Shown one piece after another: positions 1 through 11,560 of a DNA stretch of 64,000 nt (position 1 is the first letter of the stretch; each line of letters opens with the position of its first letter). The notes under the pieces are model-generated. The model was not told where the DNA came from. It ran no database searches and saw only the letters and a program-made list of their open reading frames with translations. The stretch is from Morella rubra (lineage: Eukaryota > Streptophyta > Magnoliopsida > Fagales > Myricaceae). The translations under genes and the position numbers were made by a program. The stretch covers positions 14,171,811 through 14,235,810 of the forward strand of contig CM025852.1 in assembly GCA_003952965.2 (NCBI GenBank), in the 5' to 3' direction.

Positions 1-487
1 CTTTTCTTTTTGTTGTTGTTTTTTTTTCCTCTTTGCTTTCTTGATTCAGGTCCATGTCTTTTTGCCATTTTAACTTGCCATCTCTCATGTCTACCAGGCT
101 GCCCACGTCACATATCAGGTGTATTACCTTTTTGAGTTGTTGTCCATTTAGTTGTGATGTTTAAACATTGAGGACAATGTTTTGTTTAAGTTGGTGGGGT
201 GCAAATTACTCATTTACATATGTTAGTTGGAACTCTGTGGCATTTTTACATATGGTAATTTTTTTTTTTTTAGATTTCCATGATGTGATATTCCCCTCAC
301 ACATGAACACACACCTAGCATCACTCGTGCATTCTTTCACATGTGTACCAATTCTCATTCATAGTCATCCTAGTGAATTCAAGAAACTCGTTTTGATCAT
401 TATGCTAAGGTATTCACAGGATTTTTAATGCACTTATCCAAGTTTTTTGGTAAGATGGTGGTTTGACACATGTAGCTAGAGAACTCT
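1..487 (+). other. Probable remnant of a Ty3/gypsy 3' region with a purine tract
   Basis: No gene is supported here. Around 165-202 an 'ACATTGAGGACAATG' phrase is followed by a G-rich purine tract (188-202). This resembles the 3' untranslated region just before the 3' LTR in many plant gypsy elements. No LTR end or coding domain was found, so the assignment is tentative. The short ORF at 168-428 has no recognisable domain and looks accidental. Confidence 0.3.
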
Positions 488-1530
488 TACTACAAAAAAA
501 TAGGGCTTTTGCAGCGGTCGCTGACCTGTGCTATGACCCAAAAAATGCTGCTATAGGTTTTTGCACCATTTTTTTAGCGGCGATGGCGACCGTCTCTATA
601 TGTCCATCGGGATTGGTTTTAGCAGCGGCTTTTGTGACCGTTGGTGAAAATCTAGACCTATAGAGGCGGTCACTTAGTGCTAAAGACCCGATGAGCTTTT
701 TTGAATTTTTTTAGCAGCATTTTAGAAAACGTTGGTACAGGTCTTTAGCAGCTTTTTAGAAAATGTTGCTATAGGTCTTTAAAAACGCTGCTATAGCTCA
801 ATTACATGTGCTAGCGTTTTTTTTTACCCTAAAGAAAAACGTTGCAACAATTATAAAAACACTTGGATTTTTAATTTGTAATACAAATTTATTTTAATAA
901 CCATAATTCATTGATGTAAAAACCTAACAAGGATAATAAAGCAAATATAATTCATCATTGATTAAATAACCAAGTCTTACAAGTTTTACAACACAAGAGT
1001 CTATACAAGTTTCTAACATAAAATAAAAATAACTTTAATCCTAGCATTAGCAAAAGCAGCTTTAGTACACCATCAGCACTAACACCATCTTCACTGAAAC
1101 TGAAGACCCCAATGAATCTGACCTAGCAGCAGAGAAAAATGAAGTGGGAGGTTTGGTATCTTTCTTTGCCACCAATGAATTCGTAGATGGAGATCTTTCA
1201 GATTGATTTGCAGCTGATATTCCATTAGGGGAATCAACTGATTTGCGAGGATAAGGATGCAAGAGTTTCTTCTTTGGCCGTGGAGGAGGAATTTCAATTG
1301 GTTCGTTGGTTTTTTCTGTACTACTACTGGATGCCTGGACCACCTGATACCAGTAAGGAAAAAAAATTAATGCGAAGAAAGATGCCACCAGGCAAACCTA
1401 CCAAAAAAAAAGAAAAAAGAACAAGGGCAGAAAACTGCATACCAAGCTTACCTTCATATACCAAGCTTACTTGTCAGATTCTGGTAGCATACTTTGAACC
1501 TAGAAAACTGCATAGCACATAATGGGGTTA
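488..1530. mobile_element. CACTA (En/Spm) DNA transposon, left end only
   Basis: The terminus reads TACTACAAAAAAATAGGGC, one base from the canonical CACTAC start. The following 350 bp carry subterminal repeats of the type 'GCTGCTATAGG' and 'AAAACGCTGC' in both orientations. About 900-1070 aligns by eye with 16500-16700 of the complete CACTA element at 15994-18841, including the phrase on either side of 'TTCATCATTGA', so both belong to one family. No matching right end (TTTTTTTGTAGTG) was found before copia element A begins at 3246, so this copy is truncated or interrupted and its true right limit is unknown. Confidence 0.7.
1092..1343 (-). pseudogene. Captured exon of a REVEILLE-like (LHY/CCA1-type) 1R-MYB transcription factor
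   Basis: On the minus strand an exon opens after a good acceptor (pyrimidines then CAG at 1344-1346) and encodes about 83 residues. It contains IEIPPPRPKKK followed by HPYPRKSVDSPNGIS and then a Ser-rich NQSERSPS stretch. That proline-rich/HPYPRK block is characteristic of REVEILLE-type clock MYB proteins just after the MYB repeat. The MYB repeat itself (SHAQKYF-type motif) was not found between here and 3245, so only an internal fragment is visible. The exon sits inside the CACTA left end, just where the related element at 15994 carries the tail of its transposase gene. This suggests transposon capture of host sequence. Family recognition is from memory of the motif; expression is unknown. 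Confidence 0.65.
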
Positions 1531-3245
1531 AAAAAAGAAGGAAGAAATTGAGCATTTTTTGAAAAAAGAACATCAAGGTGAAGCAGTTCACTCAGATCCT
1601 GGAACTTTAAAACCCATTGCTCATATCACCAACCTAGCTATAGATGTAGTCAGCAAATTTCTAAGTCCCTCCTATCAAAATAAAGAATAGGGCAGAAGAC
1701 CATGGCATTGAAGCTAAGGGGTCTGGTGCCTACCCTTTGAACTTTCACGTATAATCTAAAACATTTCTATCTACAAAAATGTTTCCATAAACTCTCCTCC
1801 CCTATAGAAATGTGGGATAGTTGATGATCAGCCAACTCCTACATGACAACAATTGGACTACACCACAAATACAATTGTACAAACCAGCTATATTTTTACT
1901 ATACCTCTGCCCATAGAAAGTTTGCTTCTCTTGATCATGGGATCTTGACAAGTCTAATGCTTTTCATTTATTTGAATTTTTATAGATCAAAAAGTGGTGA
2001 CATGTTTAGAACCATTGTCAGTATGAAGTTCAACCCAATTACAGGTGCTAAATATCAATCTCTTACTTCTTGTCCTTCTCTATGCATTTGCAATCCCATA
2101 ATTACACCTTACATAACTTATATATAATACCCATAACAAGGAGAGTAACTGAAAATGTTGGAGGCTATGCAGCATGGCCAATAGCAAAAAGCTAGAAAAC
2201 TGCCATAACTAATCGTTGATCCCGGTTGTTTAGGGCTGACTTTATGAAGAAGTTACCAACTTGTAGGATAGACAGATTAACTCAAAATGAATAATGACAT
2301 CCAGACAGTTTGCCACATCATAGCTCCAATGCTATTTGGATTTGTAAGTCTTATTGACAACCAGATAGATGAGATGGTCACAGCTTCAAAGCTATGTCAT
2401 AGTCTTCTGCACAAAAGGGCTAAGTGCAAGATGAAAGACAACAACATGGCGCAAATTCTACAACTAGCAGAGAGTTGAAATCTTTATATCGATTTTGTTT
2501 TACTTCAATTTTATGTTTTTCCCCAGGTGGGACGCTTGATGATGGCATTATCATTTTCATATCAGTTCAAGAAACTCAAAGAACAAAATGAAGAATACCA
2601 GAACCAACAAAAACATTATATCTTAAAAAGTATAATCCTAGATAATAGTCCTTGGTAGGCAAGCTGTTGAGTCAGAATATATATTACTGCAAAAAGAATG
2701 TCACAGTATGTAAGAATGAACGTGAAAACAGTCAAACATATCAAAAAATGTACCTACCAAAAAATGCCCCTAAGTACCAAAGAGCCAAGTGATAATCCAT
2801 TATTAAAGCAAGGGTGATAAGAAAAACCTGATACGAAATGCAACTCCGGTCAGGAAATAATAGATAAACATAAAAACCCAATTACTTCGTTTTCTAACAG
2901 CCTCAAAATTTCTCGAATGCATTTTTCTAAGTGCTTAAGACAATAAAAATAAAATAAAATAAAATCCTAAAAGAAAGTAGATGAACAACCATACCTTGAG
3001 AAGAGCCAACATAGAAAATACCAGAATCGCTTGAATTTCCTACGAAGATGAAGGCAAACAAATAGAATGAAAAATCAATAACAAAATAGAAAGCGGTTTG
3101 GAAAGAATGGCTAGCTGTCTCAGTCTACTCTCTACCTCGTGAAGAAAGAACACTCGCACCTTGTGGCTCCTCCTCTGTAGAAAGACCAGTGCCCACAACC
3201 CCCTTCTTCCCTATTGTGGTGTTTCAACCACTAACTGGTTCAAAT
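1531..3245. other. Non-coding or intronic DNA, possibly more captured gene sequence
   Basis: No ORF with a recognisable domain was found. On the minus strand about 2993-3038 looks like a short exon (acceptor CTTCGTAG, donor GTATGG) encoding NSSDSGIFYVGSSQ. About 3130-3200 could encode a neighbouring exon. Together they might be further pieces of a captured gene, but I do not recognise the protein. The block ends where the copia LTR starts at 3246. Confidence 0.25.
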
Positions 3246-3800
3246 TGTTAGAATTATGTGCCTTCGATAACCAAATAATTAATCTAGTCCTAATATCTCA
3301 TATGGAATATAGTTTGGTGGAAGGAATTAATTGTATGTAAAAGGGGCATATTTGTAATAATCTCAAATTTTAGGGGTCAATTACAATATGTTGATGGACT
3401 TGATTGTAATTAGTAGAAGCCCTAATTTTATTAGAAGAAGAGTTCTTCAGTTTAATCCTACGGCTGGAATTTGAGATCCCTAAGGATCCTATGTCTCATG
3501 CTCTCTCTAGGGTTTCCCAAGGCCTATAAATATAACTATTATATTCAAGGGGTTGGCCATCAGAACCTATTAGAGAAATCCCTAAAAAGAGAGAGACATA
3601 AATCCTTAGGAGGCAACACATCTGAGTTGATGTTCTGAATCGCTGGAGTTTTGGATTAGATTGTAAAGTGAATTGAAGTTTTGTGGATTCCTGAATTCCT
3701 GTATTAGGTAGGTAATTGGATCCGCAATTGCAATTATAATCATAATTAATGTTTTGTTGAAAACATGTTGTTTGTTTAGTTTAATTCGCATAAACTATCA
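3246..3800 (+). repeat. 5' LTR of copia element A
   Basis: The repeat starts TGTTAGAATTATG and ends ACTATCA one base before the primer-binding site, giving about 555 bp with the canonical TG...CA ends. It contains a TATA box and typical 'AGGGTTTCCC' promoter-like sequence. Because no 3' LTR is present, the start cannot be confirmed by comparison and rests on the TG and the spacing. Confidence 0.75.
3524..3534 (+). promoter_or_regulatory. TATA box in copia LTR
   Basis: CTATAAATATA lies about 275 bp before the end of the LTR. This is a normal place for the RNA polymerase II promoter that drives the genomic transcript. No further elements are assigned. Confidence 0.55.
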
Positions 3801-3801
3801 G

Positions 3802-3813
3802 TGGTATCAGAGG
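3802..3813 (+). other. Primer-binding site (initiator tRNA-Met type)
   Basis: TGGTATCAGAGG follows the LTR by one base. It matches 11 of 12 bases of the plant copia primer-binding site TGGTATCAGAGC, which pairs with the 3' end of initiator methionine tRNA. It fixes the LTR end and the orientation of the element. Confidence 0.85.
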
Positions 3814-5485
3814 TAGGTTCATATGATTGCAATTGTTGGATTATATGGACCTTGCTAATTTTTATTAAAAAAACAAAAGCCTTTTGCTATTTTTGAAATC
3901 ACGTGAAAGAGAAAAGTTTTGTTTCTCTTTACTGCGTATGAGATATGATGAAATACATTATTCTGTTCTGTTGAACAAGTCTATGTTATGCGATCTGAAT
4001 AAATATTCTTTATTCCATTTATCATGTGTGTGAATTGTGTTCTTCTGGCCAAACATGTATGAGATATTTTGTTTATCGTGTGAAGAACCTACTATTATCC
4101 TCTGTTTGATTCGCATGAGATGTGTCTTCTTTTAACATATATTTTCTCTGTATTTGAATTGATATATTCAAATAATTGTTTGTGTTCTTGAGAAAAATAA
4201 ATTTTTTTTTCTTTTTCTTCAAAAGTGTGGCCAGCGGCCATAAAGATGATAGCCACCGCACCACTGGCTGTAGGGGCTCCCAGTGTGACTAAGGTAGCCC
4301 TTTGGTTGGAGCAGGCGGAGGTCCGACGGCCATAAGGCCGTGGACCACCACCAGAACACCTGTGTAGACACGGGTGTGGGAGGGCATTTTAGCCCCAAAT
4401 GGCTACCAGTCGCTCGTTGGTAGGCTGCGCAGTGGCCCTGTTGGAACGGCTGGCTAGCTTCTGGCCAGTGGCTGACCGGACGTGGCCAACAAGTGCTGGA
4501 TTGCAGCCAGGACAACTGGCTGCTGGTCCCTCTCCAAGGGTGCCTAAACAGCGCCCAGGCATCTCTATGCCTGAGTTGCGCGTTTGGGCCTCGGGTAGGG
4601 CAACAGTTGCCCAACCCGGCCCAAGGCCCAGTAGCCCAGCCCAAAAAGTTGGGCTGGGTCAAATAAAAAAAATTAGGACATTTTGGGCTGGGTTCTAAAC
4701 CCAGCACAACCCATGGGCTGGCTGGGTTTGGAACCCAACCCAAGCCCGCATAGGACAGGGGTGGGTTTAGAACCCAGCCCAAGGATTGGGTCAGGGTGGG
4801 TTCATACCTAGCCCACTTGCCCGGTCCAGGGCAGGACCCGTTGACCAGTCAATGTTTGACCAAAAAAAAATTAAAATTTTTTCTTCCAATTTTGGGTGCT
4901 AAATAGGATTAATTATTGTAATTTTTCCTATGGTCTCTATTATCAATAAATAGGAGTTTTACTTGATTAAAATTGGTTGAAGCCAAAATGGATAAGACCG
5001 ATTTTAATTTTGTAAAATTTTCTTATTTATTTCTTGGGAAGATAAGTGTCTACATCTTAGTGGGAGTGTCTACTAAAATAGTGACATAAACTCACAAGAA
5101 TTTGGAACACACTTAGATAATGGAATGCACAAACCAAATAAACGCAAGTACTAAAATAGTATAAGATGTGTTTATTTAGGTAGGCCAAAAGAAAATCGAG
5201 AATCACAAATATTTTAAAATATTTTGCATATGATGTAAATTTTGATGAATAGTAGCTATTCGCCTTTACAAGATATGTACAATGATTACCAAAATGGAAT
5301 TGTTGTTGCATGTAAGGTAGAGGTTCTCGATACCCATTTAGAATGTCATGAATATAAATGTTATATTTCTCATTATTGTGATATATTTGATATATCTGTT
5401 TATTATTCGAATGGGTGGTACCATTAGTATTTCAAAAACCTGAATCTAATGGAAATATATGTGTGAATTATTTTGCAGATTCAAA
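3814..5485 (+). other. Long retrotransposon leader with a GC-rich insert-like block
   Basis: About 1.67 kb separates the primer-binding site from the gag start. From about 4225 to 4850 the composition becomes strikingly GC-rich and repetitive, with many copies of AACCCAGCCC and GGGCTGGG that can pair with one another. The rest is AT-rich. The long minus-strand ORF across the block (4219-4782) is proline/tryptophan-rich and looks driven by composition. Just before gag, TTTTGCAG resembles a splice acceptor. Confidence 0.5.
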
Positions 5486-6466
5486 ATGACTTTTAATCCT
5501 TTGGCTAGGATTCTGGATGACAATCGGTTGACAGGACCGAATTATGTTGATTGGAAGAGAAATCTTATGATTGTTCTCTCAGCCGATAAGATCGGTTATG
5601 TTCTAACCTCTGAGTCACCTGAGCTTGACAATGCCACTGAGGAAGAAAAGAAAGTCTTTAACAAGTGGCATGATGATGATAATATGGCAAAGTGCTATAT
5701 TATGGCCTCAATCTCAAATGTTTTGCAGAAAGATTGTGAGGGCATAGCTACAGCTGCAGGCGCTATGTTGCATCTCCAAGAGATGTTTGGAGAGCAGAGC
5801 AGATCTGCTAGGCAGACTGCTATGAAGAATCTGATGTCCACCAAAATGGTGGAAGGGAGCCCAGTTCGGGATCATGTCTTGAAGATGATTTCTTTCATCA
5901 ACGAACTGGACTTTTTGGGAGCTGAGATGGATGGTGACACAAAAGTTGATGCCATTCTTTCATCTCTGCCTGATTCTTTCAATCAGTTTGTCCTTAATTA
6001 CAATATGAACAAGATGAGTGTGACATTGTCAGAGCTGCTCAATATGTTGCAGTCAGCTCAAGATCTCATCAAGAAGGACAAACCTACTGTGATGGTCACA
6101 GAGAAATCTAATGCCTCTATGAAACTGAAACCCAAGTTTAAGAACTTCAAGAAAAATAATAAGGGGTATCAGGCAGCTAAGAATGTCCAAGGTGGACAAG
6201 GAAACAAAGGAGGTGACAAGAACAAAGGCAAAGGAAATTGTTTCCATTGCGGCAAGCCCGGTCACTGGAAGAGAAACTGCCGAGTTTACTTAGCTTCTCT
6301 TAAAAAGGGCAAACCTTCTGAAGGTATGTCTAATATGCTTGTAATTGAATTAAATTTAATGGATGGTCCATTTAATTCATGGTGTGTGATTCTGGTTCTA
6401 CATCTCACATCTGCAATATGTTGCAGGGGTTCAAGGAGACCAGAAGGCTCCATGAAGGGGAGCTGA
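5486..6466 (+). pseudogene. gag: copia A gag (capsid/nucleocapsid)
   Basis: The start is the ATG at 5486, the first Met that precedes a copia-type gag N-terminus (LTGPNYVDWKRNL). An in-frame extension back to 5459 has no homology-like content. The central part is the usual plant copia gag fold with the DFLGAEMDGDTKVDAILSSL region. The C-terminus holds a CCHC zinc knuckle, CFHCGKPGHWKRNC, near 6240-6280, for packaging element RNA. In an intact element this frame runs straight into protease. Here one G is missing near 6388 (the copy at 39871-39880 has it), so translation leaves frame at the protease active site and stops at 6466. Confidence 0.9.
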
Positions 6467-9336
6467 TCCTTAAGATGGGGATGGGTGCAACTGTTGCAGC
6501 GACTGCCATCGGAGTTTTTAGTTTAGAATTATCTAATAATAGAATTTTGATTCTAGAAGACTGTCTTTATGTTCCAGAAGTTCGTAGAAATTTGATTTCT
6601 GTTTCAAAACTTGGTTTATCTGGATATTCATTTCTTTTCAATTCCAAGCTTGTTATTAAGTTTCAAAATAAATTTGTTGCTTCTGGAATTATTTATGATG
6701 GTCTTTATCTTTTGAATGTTGATAATTCTTTGAATAATATTGAGAATGATGATTCCAGTGTGTTATCCCTTAAGAGGAAAATGGATGTTAATCCAACTTA
6801 CTTGTGGCATCTAAGACTTGGTCATGCCAATATTGATAGGATCAATAGATTGGTAAGGGATGGGCCATTGCAATTTCTGAAAATTGAGCCCTATCCAATC
6901 TGTGAGCCCTGCTTACAAGGAAAGATGACCAAAAGCCTTTTACAGAAAGGGAATTAGAGCCACAGAAGTATTAGGATTAATACATACTGATGTTTGTGGT
7001 CCCTTCAACCACATGGCAAGAGGAGGTTTCTCTTATTTCATTACTTTCATTGATGATTATTCCAGGTATGGTTATCTATACCTGATGAAGCATAAATCGG
7101 AATCCTTTGAAAAGTTCAAGGAATTCCACAATGAAGTTGAGAAACAGATTGGAAAGTCCATTAAAATGATTCGCTCCGATAGGGGAGGCGAATACCTCTT
7201 GGATGATTTTAAAGTCTATCTTAAAGATCATGGAATCATATCTCAACTCACACCACCAGGCACACCACAGCACAATGGTGTTGCAGAGAGAAGGAATAGA
7301 ACCCTATTGGATATGGTTCGTTCCATGATGAGCATATCTGAGTTGCCATATCATTTTGGGGACATGCTTTGGAGACCGTTGTTTACTTGTTAAACAGGAT
7401 CCCTACAAAATCAGTTCCTAATACCCCATATGAGTTATGGACTGGCAAGAAGCCAAGCCTAAATCATATTAAGATATGGGGTTGTCCAGCTCATGTTAAA
7501 AGGTTTAATGTGGATAAGCTGGGATCAAGGACTGATAGGTGCCTATTTGTAGGCTATCCCAAAATGACTACTGGTTTCTACTTCTATAATCCAAATGAAA
7601 ACAAAGTGTTTGTTAGCAGGAATGCTACTTTTCTTGAAGAGGATTATAGTTTGAATGAAACTGAGAGTAGAGTTGCTCTTGATGAGCAAAGAGATAGTAC
7701 AGTGACTGAGCAGAATGAGAACAATGAGGATCAAGTGATTATTCCCACTGATCAAACTGAACCTGTTGAGACACAGGAGCCTCGTCGTAGTAAAAGGATT
7801 ATAAGACCTCCAGTAAAATTCAGTTTGTTAAATGAGATTTATCAAATGGAATCTGAGGGACTGGAGATTGATCCTTGTGATTATACAGAGGCTGTGAAAG
7901 ACAAAGATGCTAAGCATTGGCATGTGGCCATGGAATCAGAGATGGACTCCATGTATTCCAACAAGGTATGGACCTTGGTAGACAAACCAGAAGGCATTAA
8001 GCCTATAGGTTGCAAATGGGTCTACAAAAGGAAACTTGGACCAACAGGAAAGGTAGAGACCTTTAAAGCTAGGCTGGTAGCGAAAGGGTATACTCAAAAG
8101 GCTGGTATTGATTATGAGGAAACCTTTTCACCAGTAGCTATGCTAAAGTCCATAAGGATTCTATTGGCAATTGCAGCATACTATGATTATGAGATATGGC
8201 AGATGGATGTGAAAACCGCATTCTTGAATGGGCACATCCATGAAGAAATTTATATGGACCAGCCAGAAGGTTTCATATCTCGGGAAAATGAATCAAAAGT
8301 GTGCAAATTGGAGAAATATATTATGGCCTAAAACAAGCATCACGTTGTTGGAACATCCGTTTTGATGAGTCAATCAAAATGTTTGGTTTCTCACAAAACA
8401 TGGATGAACCTTGTGTCTACAAGAAGGTTAGTGGGAGTGCTATCACCTTTTTGGTTCTTTATGTAGATGACATACTACTCATTGGGAATGATGTAGGGGC
8501 TTTGTCATCTGTGAAAATGTGGTTGTCTAACCAATTTTCAATGAAAGACCTTGGGGAAGCATCCTACATACTCGGGATCAAAGTGTTTAGAGACCGAAAG
8601 AAGAGATTATTGGGTCTCTCACAGGTCAATTATATTGACAGGATATTGGCTAGATTTAGCATGGTAAATTCCAAGAAAGGGTTTCTACCTTTTAGACATG
8701 GAATTCATCTCTCTAAGCAATGTGTCCAAAAAACCTGAAGAAAGAGAGAAGATGAGTAACTGCCATTATGCTTCGGCTGTAGGGAGTCTCATGTATGCTA
8801 TGCTTTGTACTAGACCTGATATCAGTCACGCAGTTAGCGTTGTGAGTAGATACCAATCCAATCCAGGTCCAGAACATTGGTCAGCAGTAAAACATATCCT
8901 CAGGTATTTGAGAAATACAAAACACTATTTCTTAGTGTATGGTAGTGAGGATCTGACTGTCCAGGGATATACAGATTTGGATTTTCAATCAGACATTGAT
9001 GATAGAAGATCAACATCCGGATTTGTGTTCCTTCTTGGCAAAGAGCATTTAGTTGGAGAAGTTTCAAGCAAAGTACTACTGCTGATTCTACAACTGAGGC
9101 AAAATATGTTGCTGCAAGTGAAGCTGCAAAGGAAGCTGTGTGGATTCGCAAGTTCATTCAAGAACTTGAAGTTGTTCCTTCGATTGAGACACTTATTCCC
9201 TTATATTGCGATAACAATGGTGCAATTGCACAGGCAGTGGAACCAAGGTCTTATCAAAAGACGAAGCGCATAGAACGTTGTTTTCACCTATTACGTGATA
9301 TCACATCCAGAGGTAATATCACAATGGTAAACGTGT
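6379..9336 (+). pseudogene. pol: copia A pol (protease, integrase, reverse transcriptase, RNase H), frameshifted
   Basis: The protease active site DSGST starts at 6388. The integrase zinc-binding HHCC module is near 6805-6915 (HLRLGH ... CEPCLQGK). The integrase catalytic core is at about 7030-7330, with DDYSRYGY and GTPQHNGVAERRNR carrying two Asp and the Glu. Reverse transcriptase starts near 7900 (CKWVYKRKL, LVAKGYTQ), with YVDD at 8460-8471. RNase H follows, with TDLDF at 8971 and YCDNNGA near 9204. The frame changes near 6940, 7370, 8320, 8710 and 9130. The change near 8320 is a lost T relative to the second copy. Coding ends within RNase H. This gene copied and integrated the element but cannot now make a complete polyprotein. 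Confidence 0.9.
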
Positions 9337-9403
9337 ACTTTTTTTAGTTTATTTCCTAATTTTTTGTTTTTAAAATAATTAAAACTAATGGTTGGTGGAC
9401 TCT

Positions 9404-11560
9404 GCACCAGTCATTCAATCACAGAACAAGCAGACGAGGAGACTGATTTTTCCACATTCTCGATATTTTTTCCCACATTGCTTTTACAAAAAGAGCGGTT
9501 ATTCCAAAGAGCATAGCAAAACCAGACACGTTGCATTAGAACACGATTCTAGGAAATCTTTTTCTGTTTCTTTCTTTTTTTTTTTTTTTTTTTTTTTTTT
9601 CTCTCTCTCTCTCTTCCTTTTAGATGGTAAAAGGATATAGCATTGGACTCTGTCGGGTCGAGTGAATTTTGCTGGTTGTGGTGGACTCTACACCGTGTGG
9701 CAAAATAAGAGCAATCAAAGCAACTAAGCAAGTGGGAAAACAAAATGTTTTTTCTTTTTTCTGTAAACTTTTTTTTTTAATGTTTCCATTAATTTGTGAG
9801 TTGCTTAACAAAGATCCTTTTAGGCGTGTATCGACGTTAATCAGACAACCGCAAACAACTTAAACAAGATTTGAAAAATTTCACCCTTTCAGTAATTAAG
9901 TTGCTCTAGTGAGAAATAAGATTTTGTAGAAAATGTAAATCTAGGGGCTAATTTCTGCATAACATGATGACAAGCACCTGTTGAGCTATACGTTACCCCC
10001 AGAGTTTAATGATTTTGGAGAAAATGTTGAGACTATCTATAGAGAATCAGAAAGGAATTTCTGTTCTACTGTATTAATCTTATATGGCTTGTTCTCTTGA
10101 ATTCATAGGTTTGTATATCTGTATATAAAGATAGATAAACACTAAATCATTATTATTAACAGGATAAATATATAGATTTACTACTCATTTCAAAAGTTTA
10201 AATTTTGGTGAAGTAAAAATTAAGTCTCTAATTATTGATTCTAATATTTTGTGAATCTATCACTTATTTTAAAAATTTAAATTGATATAAAAAATAAATT
10301 TTATTATTTAAATTATATTTTGTATCAACGAGAGAGCTGCTGCTATAGCCACACATCACATGGCCTACAACCTAAAGAAAGAAATTAGAAAAGAGGAAAA
10401 GTGAATCAAACAAGAAAGAGAGACAGAGAAATAAAGTTGGACACTGCGTCTGCTTTGCGAAGAAAACCAAGAATTATTGAGCAACCCGACGCGACCTTTC
10501 GCCATCAAGTTCAATCAATAATTTTGAGGGCTATTATAATATGGTGCCACTGTTGGAGAGATATAAAAGGTGCACATGATGAAGTCCATTCCATGGCCGT
10601 CCACCTAAAAAAAGAAAACCTTAGAAAATGTAAATGTAAATCAAACAAGAGAGGTTATTCCAAACAGCAGAGCAAAATCAGATTCCAAGATATGTGTTAA
10701 TAGGTTACAGTGTAAGTGGAAGCCAACTCATTGTTTAATTTAACAAAAGCATCTTCTCGCTTTAGAACACGACTCGAGAAAATCTTTCTGTTTTTTTTTT
10801 TCCCCGATTCAATTTCGACATCACGAGGGTTGCCGTTGCAAGCTCTGCACGGACATTCAGTGTGTTCCTTGAATTTCGATTCGGGACAAGAATTTGGTGA
10901 ATCCAATTTCTTCAAGCTCATATTTCTTTACTCTCTTTTTGGAAACATCTTTCCGGTGATTGATGATGATCATAACATGCAAATATTACTCTATAGAGAT
11001 TAAAACGGTTTACAAAATGAAAACATTGCTACGTATCTAAACAGATTTTGGGTGGTGGAATAGCTTTCGTAGGCGTCTGCTCTAGTCCTCACCAGTCATG
11101 GAATCAGAGAAAAAAGCAGAGGAGGAGACTGTTGCTCCATCATCAATCTGGAAGGTGATTTATAGCCTTCATTACTAAGCAAATGCGATTGTGTTCTGCA
11201 GTCAAACATGGTCCTATTATATTATCAGAGAAAGAAAAGTGTATCTTGTTGGATTGGTTGAATAGGAATGTCACACGATGATAAAGTCTGCTTCGTGGCC
11301 GCCCACCTTAAGAAGGAAAAGAAAGATTTGAACAAAAGAAAAAATAATTCAATCAAACAAAGGAACAAAGTAGATGGGCCGTTGACTCCTGTTCTTTTGG
11401 TTTTTGGGATGCTGTTGATGTCCCTCCTCAGTTTGTTGCGTTTGGATGTTTTTTTCGTAATGCATTTGGTTGCTTTTTCCAGAAAAAAAAATAAATGAAC
11501 AAAGTAGACTTTGCTTTACAGAGCGACGAAAACAGCAGAGCAAACCAGATTCGAAGATGT
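9404..11560 (+). repeat. Diverged direct repeats of a gene-5'-end-like module
   Basis: Three sets of related phrases recur. 'CCAGTCATxxAATCA' plus 'GAGGAGACTG' occurs at 9404 and 11092. 'AGAACACGA ... GAAAATCTTT' occurs at 9538 and 10764. 'CCxCCTAAAxAAAGAAA' followed by 'AATCAAACAA' occurs near 10370, 10600 and 11300. 'AACAGCAGAGCAAA' occurs near 10661 and 11530. The order is scrambled and divergence is substantial, so these are old partial duplications of one promoter or 5' region. Confidence 0.5.
11098..11154 (+). other. Candidate first exon of an unrecognised gene
   Basis: An ATG at 11098 opens a 19-codon stretch, MESEKKAEEETVAPSSIWK, that ends at a GTGATT donor-like site. Codon use and acidity look gene-like, and a diverged copy lies at 9410, where the ATG is ATT. 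No second exon could be joined with confidence and the product is not recognised. Confidence 0.2.

Larger units (their letters stand above)
3246..9336 (+). mobile_element. Ty1/copia LTR retrotransposon A, 3'-truncated
   Basis: In order there are a 5' LTR (3246-3800), a primer-binding site, a long leader, gag, then protease, integrase, reverse transcriptase and RNase H. The PR-INT-RT-RH order is diagnostic of Ty1/copia. Recognisable coding stops around 9336 in RNase H, before the usual C-terminal 'ADPLTK'-like tail. No polypurine tract or 3' LTR follows, so the 3' end has been lost. Several frameshifts break pol, so the element is not autonomous. The large duplication begins inside it at 6351, so only its 3' half appears again at 39840. 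Confidence 0.9.

Noticed and set aside
168-428. 86-codon ORF near the left edge
   Set aside because: No domain; overlaps the gypsy-like 3' region and a T-run.
4219-4782. 187-codon minus-strand ORF in the copia A leader
   Set aside because: Its Pro/Trp/Gly-rich content follows from repeated GGGCTGGG/AACCCAGCC motifs; no domain and no start context.
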